Positions 9,215 to 17,729 of a stretch of DNA of 64,000 nt are shown in pieces. The DNA comes from Flagellimonas alvinocaridis. GTDB taxonomy: Bacteria > Bacteroidota > Bacteroidia > Flavobacteriales > Flavobacteriaceae. Under the pieces are notes generated by a model. It was not told the DNA's origin, ran no database searches, and was given only the letters and a program-made list of their open reading frames with translations. Numbering within the stretch: the first letter of the stretch is position 1; each line of letters opens with the position of its first letter. Location: NCBI RefSeq assembly GCF_004916895.1, contig NZ_SNTZ01000003.1:186001-250000 (forward strand). The letters run 5' to 3'. The position numbers and the translations under genes were made by a program.

Positions 9215-9730
9215 TTATTCTGTTTGTTCTTCCTCCATCATCTTCGCCTCAGCTTCAATTTTTTGGAGTTCCAATACAATTTCGGTAGGGTCCCAGTAGC
9301 CATATTCCTTAACAATTTTGCCGTCTACAAATTGGAGGGTCAAGTGGACGGGAACGGCTATTTCCTTACCGTTGGCTGCGAGGGTGCACCTCCATTGTAA
9401 CCAACAGTTCACCCATGTTTCACCATCATCGGTAACCACCATCTCATATTCTTGATGATCACTTTTGAACCCTCTGGACGCATAATTTACTTCGGACTCC
9501 CTGTGGTAATCCATGGTTTGGGCGGCCGACATGGCATTATCATTGGAATTGTAGTAGGTCTTGGAGGTATCAGCATACATGCTGGTATCATAGTTTTTAC
9601 TGTCATAATTGGCAATCAATTTTTTAACAGTATCAATCTCTGGTGAATTCTGTGTATATCTCACGGAATTTTGTTGACAAGCACAGATTAACAGAGCCAG
9701 TGCTGCAAATGATAAAAGAATTTTCTTCAT
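9215..9730 (-). CDS. NTF2-like (SnoaL-type) lipoprotein
   Basis: 171 residues with a lipoprotein signal (LALLICAC, Cys18). The body fits an NTF2/SnoaL-like cone fold: an initial helix (IDTVKKLIANYDSKNYDTSMY), a strand-rich centre, and the typical paired strands VHLTLQFVDGKIVKEYGYWDPTEI. The end is a charged helix (LQKIEAEAKMMEEEQ). No catalytic residues can be assigned. It precedes the exported unknown at 8419-9186 in a likely two-gene unit. A terminator-like hairpin lies only about 22 bp upstream of its ATG. Confidence 0.8.
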   Translation of the reverse strand: MKKILLSFAALALLICACQQNSVRYTQNSPEIDTVKKLIANYDSKNYDTSMYADTSKTYYNSNDNAMSAAQTMDYHRESEVNYASRGFKSDHQEYEMVVTDDGETWVNCWLQWRCTLAANGKEIAVPVHLTLQFVDGKIVKEYGYWDPTEIVLELQKIEAEAKMMEEEQTE

Positions 9731-9752
9731 TGTTTGTTGATTTTAGGTTAGT

Positions 9753-9783
9753 AAAAAAAATACCCCGACCACAGGGTCAGGGG
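9753..9783 (-). terminator. Terminator-like hairpin just upstream of the NTF2-like gene
   Basis: On the minus strand, CCCCTGACC and GGTCGGGG pair around a 4-nt loop (bulged A), followed by TA and eight T residues. It lies upstream, not downstream, of the gene that starts at 9730. It would therefore end a transcript that comes from 9.8-10.1 kb, or attenuate the two-gene unit. Confidence 0.6.
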
Positions 9784-10240
9784 ATAGGTTATAATGCGAT
9801 GTGTAATTGGAGAAGTCAAGCCTTATCCTTATAGTGTATGTTTTTATACCCATGAAGTATTCCATGTGCAGTGAATGTTTTGCACAATGTTTAAGGGTTG
9901 AATCAACCAGAGTTGTTGATGTTTTCAAAATATTGATTTACGGGTTATGCAAATCTGTAGTCAAAAGGCAACTTGCTTAATTTCTAGCGTCGTGAATCAA
10001 CATGGTGCGCAAGTACAAAGATCTATTTAGAAATGGGACTTGCCGAGAAGAATGCAAGGGGGAGGTTGTAAACAGTCGGTTCTAATAAATATAGTAAAAA
10101 ACTGTATATGAATCACTTAAAAGACTGGATAAATGCGTGAAGTCAACTAAAAATGAGTCAAAACACTGGTTTTTCCCACGCAAAATGTATGGTGTAGGGG
10201 GCAATTTGTGGGGTAGGAGAATTTTACGTTCCGGGAAAAA

Positions 10241-10280
10241 GAAAAGAAAGCATTCCCAGACCAATGGAAAGGGAATGCTT
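10241..10280 (-). terminator. Intrinsic terminator of the TonB receptor/DUF4249 unit
   Basis: A 10-bp stem (AAGCATTCCC at 10248-10257 with GGGAATGCTT at 10271-10280, 13-nt loop), followed on the minus strand by a TTCTTTTCTTTTT tract. It starts 8 bp after the DUF4249 stop. Confidence 0.8.
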
Positions 10281-10287
10281 ATTTGAA

Positions 10288-11127
10288 TTATTGAAAAGTG
10301 TAACTGGTTTGAATAACTTCAGTTACCCTAAAATACCCGTAGGCAATATTGTTGGGATTGTCCATGTTCACACAATTACCAATTAACGGAACCGGTGTAG
10401 GGCTGAACGGGGTTCCGGCATTTTCATACTGGTCTACCAAAAGACGGAGATAATCATGGTACTGTTCCGAAATGCCCATCAAGGCAATTTCCACCAAGTC
10501 TCCGGGTTCAAATTCTTCCACACTATCCTCGTCTTCCAGTTTTTCATAATAAAATGTGGCCGTGTTGCCATCAATGAACTCGTCTTTGATGTAATAGAGT
10601 TCGGGCAAAAGGTCATCCTGACTTTTAAAGCGAAGGAAGTAATAGTTTCCAAGACCTTCTGGGTCTTTAAAAGTGACATTTACTTCAAGGGCGTCTTCAT
10701 CCTCACCGGCGTCCTTGGATTGGGTTACCTCAATAGTGTCAACCAAGGGGGACAGGGTTTCAGTGGCCGTATAGGTTTCACCGCTGTAAATTACCTCTAG
10801 GCGGTAGGTGTCACCCACGATAGGTACAAAAGATGAGGTGGTGTACTGTCCGTTATTTTGACTTTCGAACACAAATTCCGTGGATTTATCCAAGTTGATG
10901 ACTTTGACAGAAGCCCCAAGAACAGGAGCAAATTTTTGTTCGGCAAAGAATGGGGTCGAGGTGCTCAATACCACGGTCTGATTATTCCCTGAGGTTCCTT
11001 TTTCCCAATCCAAGGAAGCTTCCACGACCAACCGCTCTGGGCCTTCGGGAACATCTACATCAATAACATCGGTGCACGATGCGGCCAAGAATAATAGGCC
11101 AATGCAAACTTTATAAAATGATTTCAT
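10288..11127 (-). CDS. DUF4249 lipoprotein (partner of TonB-dependent receptor)
   Basis: 279-residue lipoprotein (LLFLAASC, Cys18). It matches DUF4249: VPEGPERLVVEASLDWEKG, an N-terminal beta-sandwich, and the late GNCVNMDNPNNIAYGYFRV segment. In Bacteroidota, DUF4249 genes follow a TonB-dependent receptor, as here (4 bp after the receptor stop). The protein is probably an outer-leaflet lipoprotein associated with the receptor, by analogy with SusD-type partners. The ligand is unknown. Confidence 0.88.
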   Translation of the reverse strand: MKSFYKVCIGLLFLAASCTDVIDVDVPEGPERLVVEASLDWEKGTSGNNQTVVLSTSTPFFAEQKFAPVLGASVKVINLDKSTEFVFESQNNGQYTTSSFVPIVGDTYRLEVIYSGETYTATETLSPLVDTIEVTQSKDAGEDEDALEVNVTFKDPEGLGNYYFLRFKSQDDLLPELYYIKDEFIDGNTATFYYEKLEDEDSVEEFEPGDLVEIALMGISEQYHDYLRLLVDQYENAGTPFSPTPVPLIGNCVNMDNPNNIAYGYFRVTEVIQTSYTFQ

Positions 11128-11131
11128 GAGT

Positions 11132-13531
11132 TTAAAATTTAAAATTGTACGTTACAGAAGGAACTATCCCGAAAATGGCAGTTCTACTGGCTTCATTGGC
11201 TCCAGTTTCCAAGTTCTGACCAAAGGATATGGATGCGGCATTTCTCCTATTGAACACATTGTAAATGCCAAAGACCCATTCGCCTTTCCATCTATTTTGC
11301 GGCTTCCTATTAGGTTGGTAGGTGGCGGAAATATCCAACCTGTGATAAGCAGGTAAACGATCTGCATTGCGTTCCGAATAGTTGGCAATGGAAATTCCTT
11401 CATATTGGTATTGACCATTAGGATAAGTGACTGGCCTTCCGGTTTGAAAAATGGCATTGGCCCCGAAACTCCATTTATCGTTTAAAGCATAGGCTCCTGT
11501 AAGGGAGATGTCATGGGTACGGTCATGCGGAGTACTGTACCAATTACCATTGTTGATTCCTGGCCCACCTGCATCTCCGCCAGGTGTTCTTTGTTCCGAT
11601 TTGGATAGGGTGTAGGCCAACCACCCCGTAAAGACACCTTCATTTTTCCGAAGCAATAGTTCAACCCCGTATGCTCTGGATTCACCGCTTAAAATCTCAC
11701 GCTCAATGGTGTTGTTTCCGATTAAGTCGGACCCATCAATATAGTCGATTCGGTTATCCACTGTTTTATAGAAGGTTTCTACCTCCATGGAATACACCTT
11801 GTCTTTAAAATTTCTAAAATAGCCCAAGGCGAATTGGTCGGAAAGCTGAGGCTCTATGTACTTGCCACTGGGGGTCCACACATCAATGGGAGTAACCGAA
11901 GAGGTATTGGATAATAGATGAATGTACTGAGCTGCTCTGGAGTATCCCAATTTTACCGATGAGAGTTCATTGAGTTGGTACGCCAAGGAAACACGAGGCT
12001 CCAAATTGCTGAATGTTTCAATGCTCTCGCTTTTTTTATAGTTTACCTCATTGATGGGGTCTTGCCTCTCATAAATACGAAGTGTGCTGTTATAGACCAA
12101 AGGTCTGTCATCTAGATATTCGTTCAAGGGTTGTCCGCCCATCCGGTTAAAATGGCTGAAGCGGATGCCATACTGCGCCGTTAATCTATCCGTAAGCTTA
12201 TGTTCCGCATTAATATAGGCTGCACTCTCCAAAGCACGTTTTTTGTCCAATTGTAGTTCATTGATGGCAGAACTTGGATCAGTGGGTTTTATCCTTCCGG
12301 GATCAAACACATACTTTATGGTTCCTGCTCCAAAATCGAGTTTGAAGGCATCACTGAAATAATACTTAAGATCGTACTTTATATTATAGTTTTGAATGGA
12401 TGAAACCCAATCAAAATCAAAAAAATCGATTCCCAATTCATAATCATAATTGCTGAAAATCAGGGAGAGGTTGGAAAATAGACGATCATTAAAAATGTGG
12501 TTCCAACGAAGGTTGCCCGAAGCATTCCCATAACTACTGCTAAAAGAACCTCCAAAATTGAAAAGATCTCGCCCAAAGTATCCCGAAAGGTAGAGTTTGT
12601 TGTTTTTGTTGAGGTTGTAATTTGTTTTTAGGTTAAGATCGTAAAAACTGGCACTGTTGTCCTCACCGGCTAGCTTTAAAAACAGATGGGCGTAGGAGCC
12701 TCTTCCAGCAACCAAGAAAGACCCACGGTCGTTGAACATGGGCCCTTCAAGGGCCAATCTGCTGGAAATGGCACCAATTCCACCGGTCATGGCAAAGTTT
12801 TTACTGTTCCCATCCTTCTGGCGCACATCCAACACGGATGATACCCGTCCTCCGAACCTTGCAGGAATGCCCCCTTTGTATAGTTTAAGATCCTTTACGG
12901 CATCGGCATTGAAAACGGAGAAAAAACCCAGCAGGTGGGAGGTGTTGTATATAATGGCTTCATCCAGAAGCACCAAGTTTTGGTCCACGGCTCCTCCGCG
13001 TACATGAAACCCGCTGGAACCTTCTCCATTGTTGGTAACCCCGGGGAGAATCTGTAAAGACTTGATAATATCCACTTCGCCCAAAACAACAGGCATTTGT
13101 TTTACAGTTTTTATGTTGAGTTTGGAAACACTCATTTCAGGCTTGCGAAGTAGGGCGCGTTCCGGTTCTTCAGCGGTGACCTCTACCTCATCAAGCTGGG
13201 TGGATGCTTCCAATAATTCCACGTCAAGGGTCATGTTTTGGTCCAAAACAATCTCTCGGGTCATTTCGTTGTAACCCATATACGAAAACACGAGGGTATA
13301 GCTTCCCTGTGGAGCACTGATGGAATAAAATCCGTATTCGTTGCTAATGGCACCAATATCGGTACCACGTAGAAAAATGGAAGTGCCAAATAGGGTCTCC
13401 CCATTGGAACTATCCGAAATTTTTCCACTAATGGTAAAATTGTTTTGCCCATGCATGAGCGATGGACTCAATGATAGACATAGACCCAAAAGCCATAATA
13501 GCGGGCCATGCCGTTTCTTTTTTTGTTTCAT
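11132..13531 (-). CDS. TonB-dependent outer-membrane receptor
   Basis: 799-residue receptor. It has a signal peptide (about 1-29, ending MHGQ), a carboxypeptidase-regulatory-like domain (residues 33-115: TISGKISDSSNGETLFGTSI, GFYSISAPQGSYTLVFSYMGY), a plug domain (about 130-235: LPGVTNNGEGSSGFHVRGG, VDQNLVLLDEAIIYNTSHLLG) and a long beta-barrel ending in a C-terminal Phe (SVTYNFKF). It imports an unknown substrate across the outer membrane with TonB-ExbBD energy. The domain order and the DUF4249 partner are typical of the non-SusC receptor class. No regulator or enzyme beside it reveals the substrate. Confidence 0.93.
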   Translation of the reverse strand: MKQKKKRHGPLLWLLGLCLSLSPSLMHGQNNFTISGKISDSSNGETLFGTSIFLRGTDIGAISNEYGFYSISAPQGSYTLVFSYMGYNEMTREIVLDQNMTLDVELLEASTQLDEVEVTAEEPERALLRKPEMSVSKLNIKTVKQMPVVLGEVDIIKSLQILPGVTNNGEGSSGFHVRGGAVDQNLVLLDEAIIYNTSHLLGFFSVFNADAVKDLKLYKGGIPARFGGRVSSVLDVRQKDGNSKNFAMTGGIGAISSRLALEGPMFNDRGSFLVAGRGSYAHLFLKLAGEDNSASFYDLNLKTNYNLNKNNKLYLSGYFGRDLFNFGGSFSSSYGNASGNLRWNHIFNDRLFSNLSLIFSNYDYELGIDFFDFDWVSSIQNYNIKYDLKYYFSDAFKLDFGAGTIKYVFDPGRIKPTDPSSAINELQLDKKRALESAAYINAEHKLTDRLTAQYGIRFSHFNRMGGQPLNEYLDDRPLVYNSTLRIYERQDPINEVNYKKSESIETFSNLEPRVSLAYQLNELSSVKLGYSRAAQYIHLLSNTSSVTPIDVWTPSGKYIEPQLSDQFALGYFRNFKDKVYSMEVETFYKTVDNRIDYIDGSDLIGNNTIEREILSGESRAYGVELLLRKNEGVFTGWLAYTLSKSEQRTPGGDAGGPGINNGNWYSTPHDRTHDISLTGAYALNDKWSFGANAIFQTGRPVTYPNGQYQYEGISIANYSERNADRLPAYHRLDISATYQPNRKPQNRWKGEWVFGIYNVFNRRNAASISFGQNLETGANEASRTAIFGIVPSVTYNFKF

Positions 13532-13815
13532 TTGTGATTTTTTGAATTATAGGTTTAGACTAAATCGTTTTTTGATTCATTCGACCTAAGGACAGAAGAA
13601 AAATTGGAGGGTTGCACGGGGAAGATGAAGAAAAGGTTGTCAATGTGATTTAAGACGTCCAAAAAAGATGAAAACCAAGCTTTTAGGCTCTAAATAAAAG
13701 AAAGAATATTTTTAACGGACGTTGGGTTGGTTTGTAATGTTGTTGGTCTAAATTTTGGGTTTATTGCCACTGGGATTAATTAAATTCATGCCTGACTAAA
13801 TCAAAAAAACAAAAG

Positions 13816-14952
13816 ATGCAGAAATTTTTAATGTTGATGGTTTTGGCCATCACAATTGTGTCATGCAAAGACAAAGAAGGGGAGAAAGAGTCTCCAACGA
13901 AGACTAAAATCCCTGTTTATGCCTGGGATTACGGACCTGGTGAAGCCACGGATGAAGAATTGACCGCAAAGTTTGCCGACCTTAAGGCAAAGGGCATCGA
14001 TGGGCTTATGTACAATGGCGGGCACGACCCTGAAACTTACAGAAGGGTTGGGAAGCTTGTGAAAGAAGCTGGAATGGAGTTTCACACATGGATTCCTACC
14101 ATGGTACAAGGCAAGAATCCAAAGCTGAAGGAAGAATGGTATGCTATTAATGGCAAAGGTGAGTCAGCTTTTGATAAGCCTGCCTATGTTTCACATTATA
14201 CCTTTTTATGCCCAAGCAAGGAAGGCGTGTATAACTTTTTGGCCGACCTCTATGGTAGTGTTGCCGAGGTTGAGCATGTAGATGGTATCCATTTGGATTA
14301 TATTCGTTTTCCTGATGTGATCTTGGCTCGTGGCCTATGGGACAAGTACGGTTTGGTAATGGATAGGGAGTTTCCACAATTCGATTACTGTTACTGTGAC
14401 GACTGTACATCAACATTTAAAGACAAAACAGGGATTGATATTCTTGAAGCTGAAGATCCTTCCCAGGTTATGGAGTGGAAACAGTTTAGATATGATTTGA
14501 TCACCAGTATGGTAAACCGTCTGACCGAAGTGGTGCATTCCAAGAACAAGAAAATCAATGGAGCTGTTTTTCCTGGCCCATCCATAGCAAAAAAATTGGT
14601 GAGACAGGATTGGGGAAAATGGAACCTGGATGCCATTTATCCCATGAATTACAATGATTTTTATTTGGAAGGCCCTAAATGGGTTGGGGAAATGGTTGCT
14701 GAGGAAGTAGCCACAGCTAAAGACGGAGCACCGGTATACAGCGGACTGTTCATTTGTCCAAAACCGGAAAAGAAGGGTGACGAAAAGGATCCAGAGAATC
14801 ATGGGTTATTGCCCGAAGAAATTGCAGAAGCCATCCAAGTGTCCATGGAAAATGGGGCAGCAGGTATCTGCCTATTTACTCCGGGTAGGATGACGGACGC
14901 CCATTGGGAAGCCTTTGAAGAAGCTATCCATAAAGACTACTCTGCGAAATAA
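13816..14952 (+). CDS. Glycosidase-like (GHL10/DUF187-type) TIM-barrel lipoprotein
   Basis: 378-residue lipoprotein (Cys17, ITIVSC). The sequence resembles hypothetical glycosyl-hydrolase-10-like barrels: YAWDYGPG, LKAKGIDGLMYNGG, EWYAINGKG, and the diagnostic VDGIHLDYIRFP followed by a Cys-rich YCYCDDCTSTF loop. Asp in HLDYIRFP is the usual barrel carboxylate. The C-C-x-C-x-x-C-like cluster (YCYCDDC) could bind a metal or form a disulfide. Substrate unknown, probably a polysaccharide. It is transcribed alone, divergent from the TonB receptor, and ends at a strong terminator. Confidence 0.8.
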   Translation: MQKFLMLMVLAITIVSCKDKEGEKESPTKTKIPVYAWDYGPGEATDEELTAKFADLKAKGIDGLMYNGGHDPETYRRVGKLVKEAGMEFHTWIPTMVQGKNPKLKEEWYAINGKGESAFDKPAYVSHYTFLCPSKEGVYNFLADLYGSVAEVEHVDGIHLDYIRFPDVILARGLWDKYGLVMDREFPQFDYCYCDDCTSTFKDKTGIDILEAEDPSQVMEWKQFRYDLITSMVNRLTEVVHSKNKKINGAVFPGPSIAKKLVRQDWGKWNLDAIYPMNYNDFYLEGPKWVGEMVAEEVATAKDGAPVYSGLFICPKPEKKGDEKDPENHGLLPEEIAEAIQVSMENGAAGICLFTPGRMTDAHWEAFEEAIHKDYSAK

Positions 14953-14970
14953 TTTTCAATTATTTGAAAT

Positions 14971-15004
14971 AAAGCCCGGTGGAATCTCCCACCGGGCTTT
15001 TTGG
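14971..15004 (+). terminator. Intrinsic terminator after the GHL10-like gene
   Basis: A perfect 12-bp stem, AAAGCCCGGTGG (14971-14982) with CCACCGGGCTTT (14989-15000), 6-nt loop, then T residues. It starts 18 bp after the stop codon. Confidence 0.9.
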
Positions 15005-15241
15005 TTTCTACAGCCCAGTTGCTAAAAATGACAATTCGGTACTTTGATTTTTCAATCCTTGGGTCAAATGGACAGCTTTGCACTATCAATCAAAAAACGA
15101 ACAGTCTCATTTTCTTCAAGACAAAAGTGTTCAATGGGGAAGAATGGAAGGGTTCAAAACAATCATAAAGAAAAACGCACGCCTTTTTGTTACTTTTAGC
15201 ATTGGTTAACCGGTATTAAAGCGCATACGGGTCTATTGTAA

Positions 15242-16585
15242 ATGGAAAAAACAGTTCGATATATAGGGAAATTGCTGCTCACCGCTTTGGGGTTGGGCAT
15301 ATTGATAGCGGTTATTTTTATTAGCGTAGAGGCTCTATTGGGAAGAAGGATCGTGTTTGGACCAACGTTGTTTCGGGAAGTGGGATATTATGTCTTGTAT
15401 TCCATTGTACTAACCTTGATAAATAGCATCTATTATGATTATATCAACCATAAGGTTGTATGGAAAAAATACGGAAAATACCGCATACTCATTAGCGGTA
15501 TAGGTGGAATTGTACTTACGCTTCTTGGTATTTTTTGGATACGTATTGTAATCGGGGTAGGGTTTGAAGGAAAGGATTGGGAGGCTTTTGTAAATGGAGA
15601 AGAACCTATATTCTACATTGTTGCACTTTTAATTACGGTTGTGGTCTCCGTGTTTTTTCACGCCGCATATTTTTATAAAAATTGGCAGGAGAAAAAAGTC
15701 AAGGAACAGAAGATTATTGCGGGTACGGCATCAGCTAGGTTTGATGCTCTTAAAAACCAATTAGACCCCCATTTTTTGTTCAATAGTCTTAATGTGCTTA
15801 CAAGCCTTATTGAAGAAGATCCCAATCAGGCACAGAAGTTCACCACATCGCTTTCTAAAGTGTATCGCTACGTTTTGGAGCAAAAAAACAAGGATTTGGT
15901 CACTGTGGATGAGGAACTCAACTTCGCGCGGACCTATGTTCGTCTTCTCAAAATGAGATTTGAGGACAGTATCGTTTTTGAAATTCCTGAAAACTGCTCC
16001 ATACCCGAGGCTAAAATAGTTCCCTTGTCACTGCAATTACTTTTAGAGAATGCGGTCAAGCATAATGTGGTAACCGCCTCCAGGCCTTTGCATATAAAAG
16101 TTCATGAGGTGGGTGGAATGCTGGTGGTAAGCAACAATCTTCAAGAAAAACAGGTGGTGAAAAAGAGCAGTGGGGTTGGCCTTCAAAACATAAAACAGCG
16201 ATATAACATTTTAACGGATCGCGAAGTAAGCATTCAAAAATCAGCCTCGGAGTTTAGTGTCTCCCTGCCCATGCTTACCCAAAAACTTACCGTTATGGAA
16301 ACACAAAAGGATTACATTGCCCAAAAGAGATACGCCAAAGCTAAAGAGCAGGTAAAGGCCATTAAAGACTTTTATAGCAACTTGATCACCTATTGTATTG
16401 TGATTCCATTCTTGTGGTGGATTAATTTCAGGACCACAGATTTTCTTTGGGCGTTTTTTCCAACATTAGGTTGGGGTTTTGGGGTTTTAATGCATGGTAT
16501 GGAGGCATTTGGGTATAACCCGTTGTGGGGCAAACGTTGGGAGGAGCGAAAAATCCAAGAGTTTATGGATGAGGATACTTTTTAA
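15242..16585 (+). CDS. LytS-type sensor histidine kinase with fused C-terminal 2TM domain
   Basis: 447-residue membrane kinase. Four transmembrane helices occupy about residues 12-140. The His_kinase (LytS/YehU-type) domain has the motif LKNQLDPHFLFNSLN with phospho-acceptor His177, followed by an ATPase part with LLLENAVKHN (N box, 267-275) and GVGLQNIKQRY (G box, 311-321). After residue 360 comes an extra 2TM domain (YAKAKEQVKAIKDFYSNL, two helices, LGWGFG, KRWEERKIQEFMD). The same domain recurs in the next four genes. With the LytTR regulator at 18098-18853 it forms a two-component system. A TACTTTTA -7-like element precedes it. The stimulus and target genes are unknown. Confidence 0.92.
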   Translation: MEKTVRYIGKLLLTALGLGILIAVIFISVEALLGRRIVFGPTLFREVGYYVLYSIVLTLINSIYYDYINHKVVWKKYGKYRILISGIGGIVLTLLGIFWIRIVIGVGFEGKDWEAFVNGEEPIFYIVALLITVVVSVFFHAAYFYKNWQEKKVKEQKIIAGTASARFDALKNQLDPHFLFNSLNVLTSLIEEDPNQAQKFTTSLSKVYRYVLEQKNKDLVTVDEELNFARTYVRLLKMRFEDSIVFEIPENCSIPEAKIVPLSLQLLLENAVKHNVVTASRPLHIKVHEVGGMLVVSNNLQEKQVVKKSSGVGLQNIKQRYNILTDREVSIQKSASEFSVSLPMLTQKLTVMETQKDYIAQKRYAKAKEQVKAIKDFYSNLITYCIVIPFLWWINFRTTDFLWAFFPTLGWGFGVLMHGMEAFGYNPLWGKRWEERKIQEFMDEDTF

Positions 16586-16791
16586 GTTCTTTCAGATTTC
16601 AGACCTTAGGACTCAGACGTTGGATCTCAGATTTTTCTACTTTCAAATAGTAGCGAAGCTTTACAATCCCCAAATCCTTACAGCTCATCCTGTTTAAATG
16701 ACAGTTCGCGAACCAATTTTTCTTTCTCTTTCCGTATATGTTGAATTTTGAAGTGTAAATAAAGACAATCAATCCAAAAACAAGAAAAAAT
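16586..16791. repeat. Spacer with degenerate CAGA/CTCAGA-rich short repeats
   Basis: 206 bp between the kinase and the first stand-alone 2TM gene. Its first 55 bp contain repeated short motifs (TTCAGATTTCAGACC, GGACTCAGACG, GATCTCAGATTT). They resemble in style, but not in exact sequence, the TCTTGAATC-type repeats in the fad operon at 49.8-51.5 kb. The remainder is AT-rich and carries no gene. The gap may separate the kinase transcript from the 2TM/LytTR genes. Confidence 0.4.
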
Positions 16792-17070
16792 ATGGACAAC
16801 TTTAACGAGAATAAGTATCTTAAAGCAAAGAAGAAGGTAGATAAGCTAAAGTCTTTTTACTCCAGCTTGTTGGCATACTGTATCGTAATCCCACTTTTGG
16901 CCTACTTGAATTTTAGGACCACCAGTTACCCTTGGATAATTTTTCCAGCGGTTGGTTGGGGAATTGGTCTTATGGGTCTTTGGTTTTGCGCCCAAGGGTA
17001 TAATCCAATTTTGGGTAAGGATTGGGAAGAGCGAAAAATCAAGGAGTTTATGGACAACAGGGAATTTTAA
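16792..17070 (+). CDS. Stand-alone 2TM domain protein 1
   Basis: A 92-residue membrane protein that is essentially one 2TM domain: a basic N-terminal helix (YLKAKKKVDKLKSFYSSL), two transmembrane helices separated by a short loop, VGWGIG at the start of helix 2, and the tail WEERKIKEFMD. It is most similar to the C-terminal domain of the preceding kinase: they share YCIVIP, NFRTT, GYNP and WEERKI, which suggests recent duplication. The molecular function of 2TM domains is not known. Confidence 0.85.
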   Translation: MDNFNENKYLKAKKKVDKLKSFYSSLLAYCIVIPLLAYLNFRTTSYPWIIFPAVGWGIGLMGLWFCAQGYNPILGKDWEERKIKEFMDNREF

Positions 17071-17111
17071 TAAGGGGTACAATTATATCAACTGAAACTA
17101 AAAGTTAGGGT

Positions 17112-17414
17112 ATGGAAAATATGGACAAGGAAAGTAGATACATAAGAGCCAAGGAACGTGTGGATGAACTTAAAAAGTTTTATGCCCATCTTTGGTCTTA
17201 CATCATGGTCATGTCAATATTGGCGTTGATCAACTACCTTACCAATAGTTTTAGGTATATGTGGTTTTTATGGGCCGCTTTTGGGTGGGGTCTGGGAATT
17301 ATGTTCCATGCCGTGGGCACGTTCAATCTAAACCCCTTTTTCGGAAAAGGTTGGGAAGAAAAGAAGATAAAACAGTTTATGAAAGAAGAGGAGGAAACCA
17401 CAAAATGGAGATAA
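17112..17414 (+). CDS. Stand-alone 2TM domain protein 2
   Basis: 100 residues. The start MENMDKESRYIRAKERV aligns with the starts of the sister proteins. It has the helix-1 approach LKKFYAHLWSY, two transmembrane helices, FGWGLGIMFHA, GKGWEEKKIKQFM, and a short charged tail. The next gene follows after 2 bp if it starts at 17417, or overlaps by 10 bp if it starts at 17405. Translation is probably coupled. Confidence 0.85.
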   Translation: MENMDKESRYIRAKERVDELKKFYAHLWSYIMVMSILALINYLTNSFRYMWFLWAAFGWGLGIMFHAVGTFNLNPFFGKGWEEKKIKQFMKEEEETTKWR

Positions 17415-17416
17415 TC

Positions 17417-17722
17417 ATGGAAAATTTTGATAAAGAAAAGTTTGCTAGGGCAAAAAAGAGGGTCGAGGAAATAAAATCCTTCTATATACATCTTGCGGTA
17501 TATCTGGTTGTCAACGGATTTATTTTGGTGAGTATTTACATTAATTCCGACTCTTTTTGGAAGTGGCCTCATTTTGTCACCCTTTTTGGATGGGGAATAG
17601 GGCTGTTCTTCCATGCCGCCAAGGTTTTTGGTTTTAATATATTGTTTGGAAAGAATTGGGAGGAGCGACAGATTCAAAAGTATATAGAAAAAGATAAGAA
17701 GGATATTGATAAATACCGATGA
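17417..17722 (+). CDS. Stand-alone 2TM domain protein 3
   Basis: 101 residues. ATG 17417 gives MENFDKEKFARAKKRV, matching the sister proteins; ATG 17405 would only add four residues. A frame extending back to 17261 overlaps protein 2 and is rejected. The features are EIKSFYIHLAVYLVVNG, FGWGIGLFFHA, GKNWEERQIQKYIEKD, and a terminal DIDKYR. The end is close to that of protein 4 (EEDEIDKYL), so proteins 3 and 4 may be a later duplication pair. Confidence 0.85.
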   Translation: MENFDKEKFARAKKRVEEIKSFYIHLAVYLVVNGFILVSIYINSDSFWKWPHFVTLFGWGIGLFFHAAKVFGFNILFGKNWEERQIQKYIEKDKKDIDKYR

Positions 17723-17729
17723 TTTGATT

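Larger units (their letters stand above)
9731..10287. other. 557-bp intergenic region, no convincing gene
   Basis: Between the NTF2-like gene and the DUF4249 gene. It holds the hairpin at 9753-9783 and the DUF4249 terminator at 10241-10280. Short frames on the minus strand (9743-9928; 10082-10264) run straight through these terminators and lack protein-like composition. A small untranslated RNA or long leader ending at the 9753-9783 hairpin is possible but unproven. Confidence 0.4.

Noticed and set aside
9743-9928. 61-codon frame upstream of the NTF2-like gene
   Set aside because: It ends inside the terminator-like hairpin and poly-A run; it is more likely untranslated.
10082-10264. 60-codon frame on the minus strand before the DUF4249 terminator
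   Set aside because: It reads through the terminator stem and T-tract region and has no protein-like pattern.
10288-13531. SusC/SusD polysaccharide utilisation pair
   Set aside because: The partner is DUF4249, not SusD, and the receptor is of the 800-residue non-SusC size; no polysaccharide-degrading cluster is attached.
17261-17416. Extension of 2TM protein 3 back to 17261
   Set aside because: It overlaps 2TM protein 2 in another frame; ATG 17417 aligns with the starts of the sister proteins.
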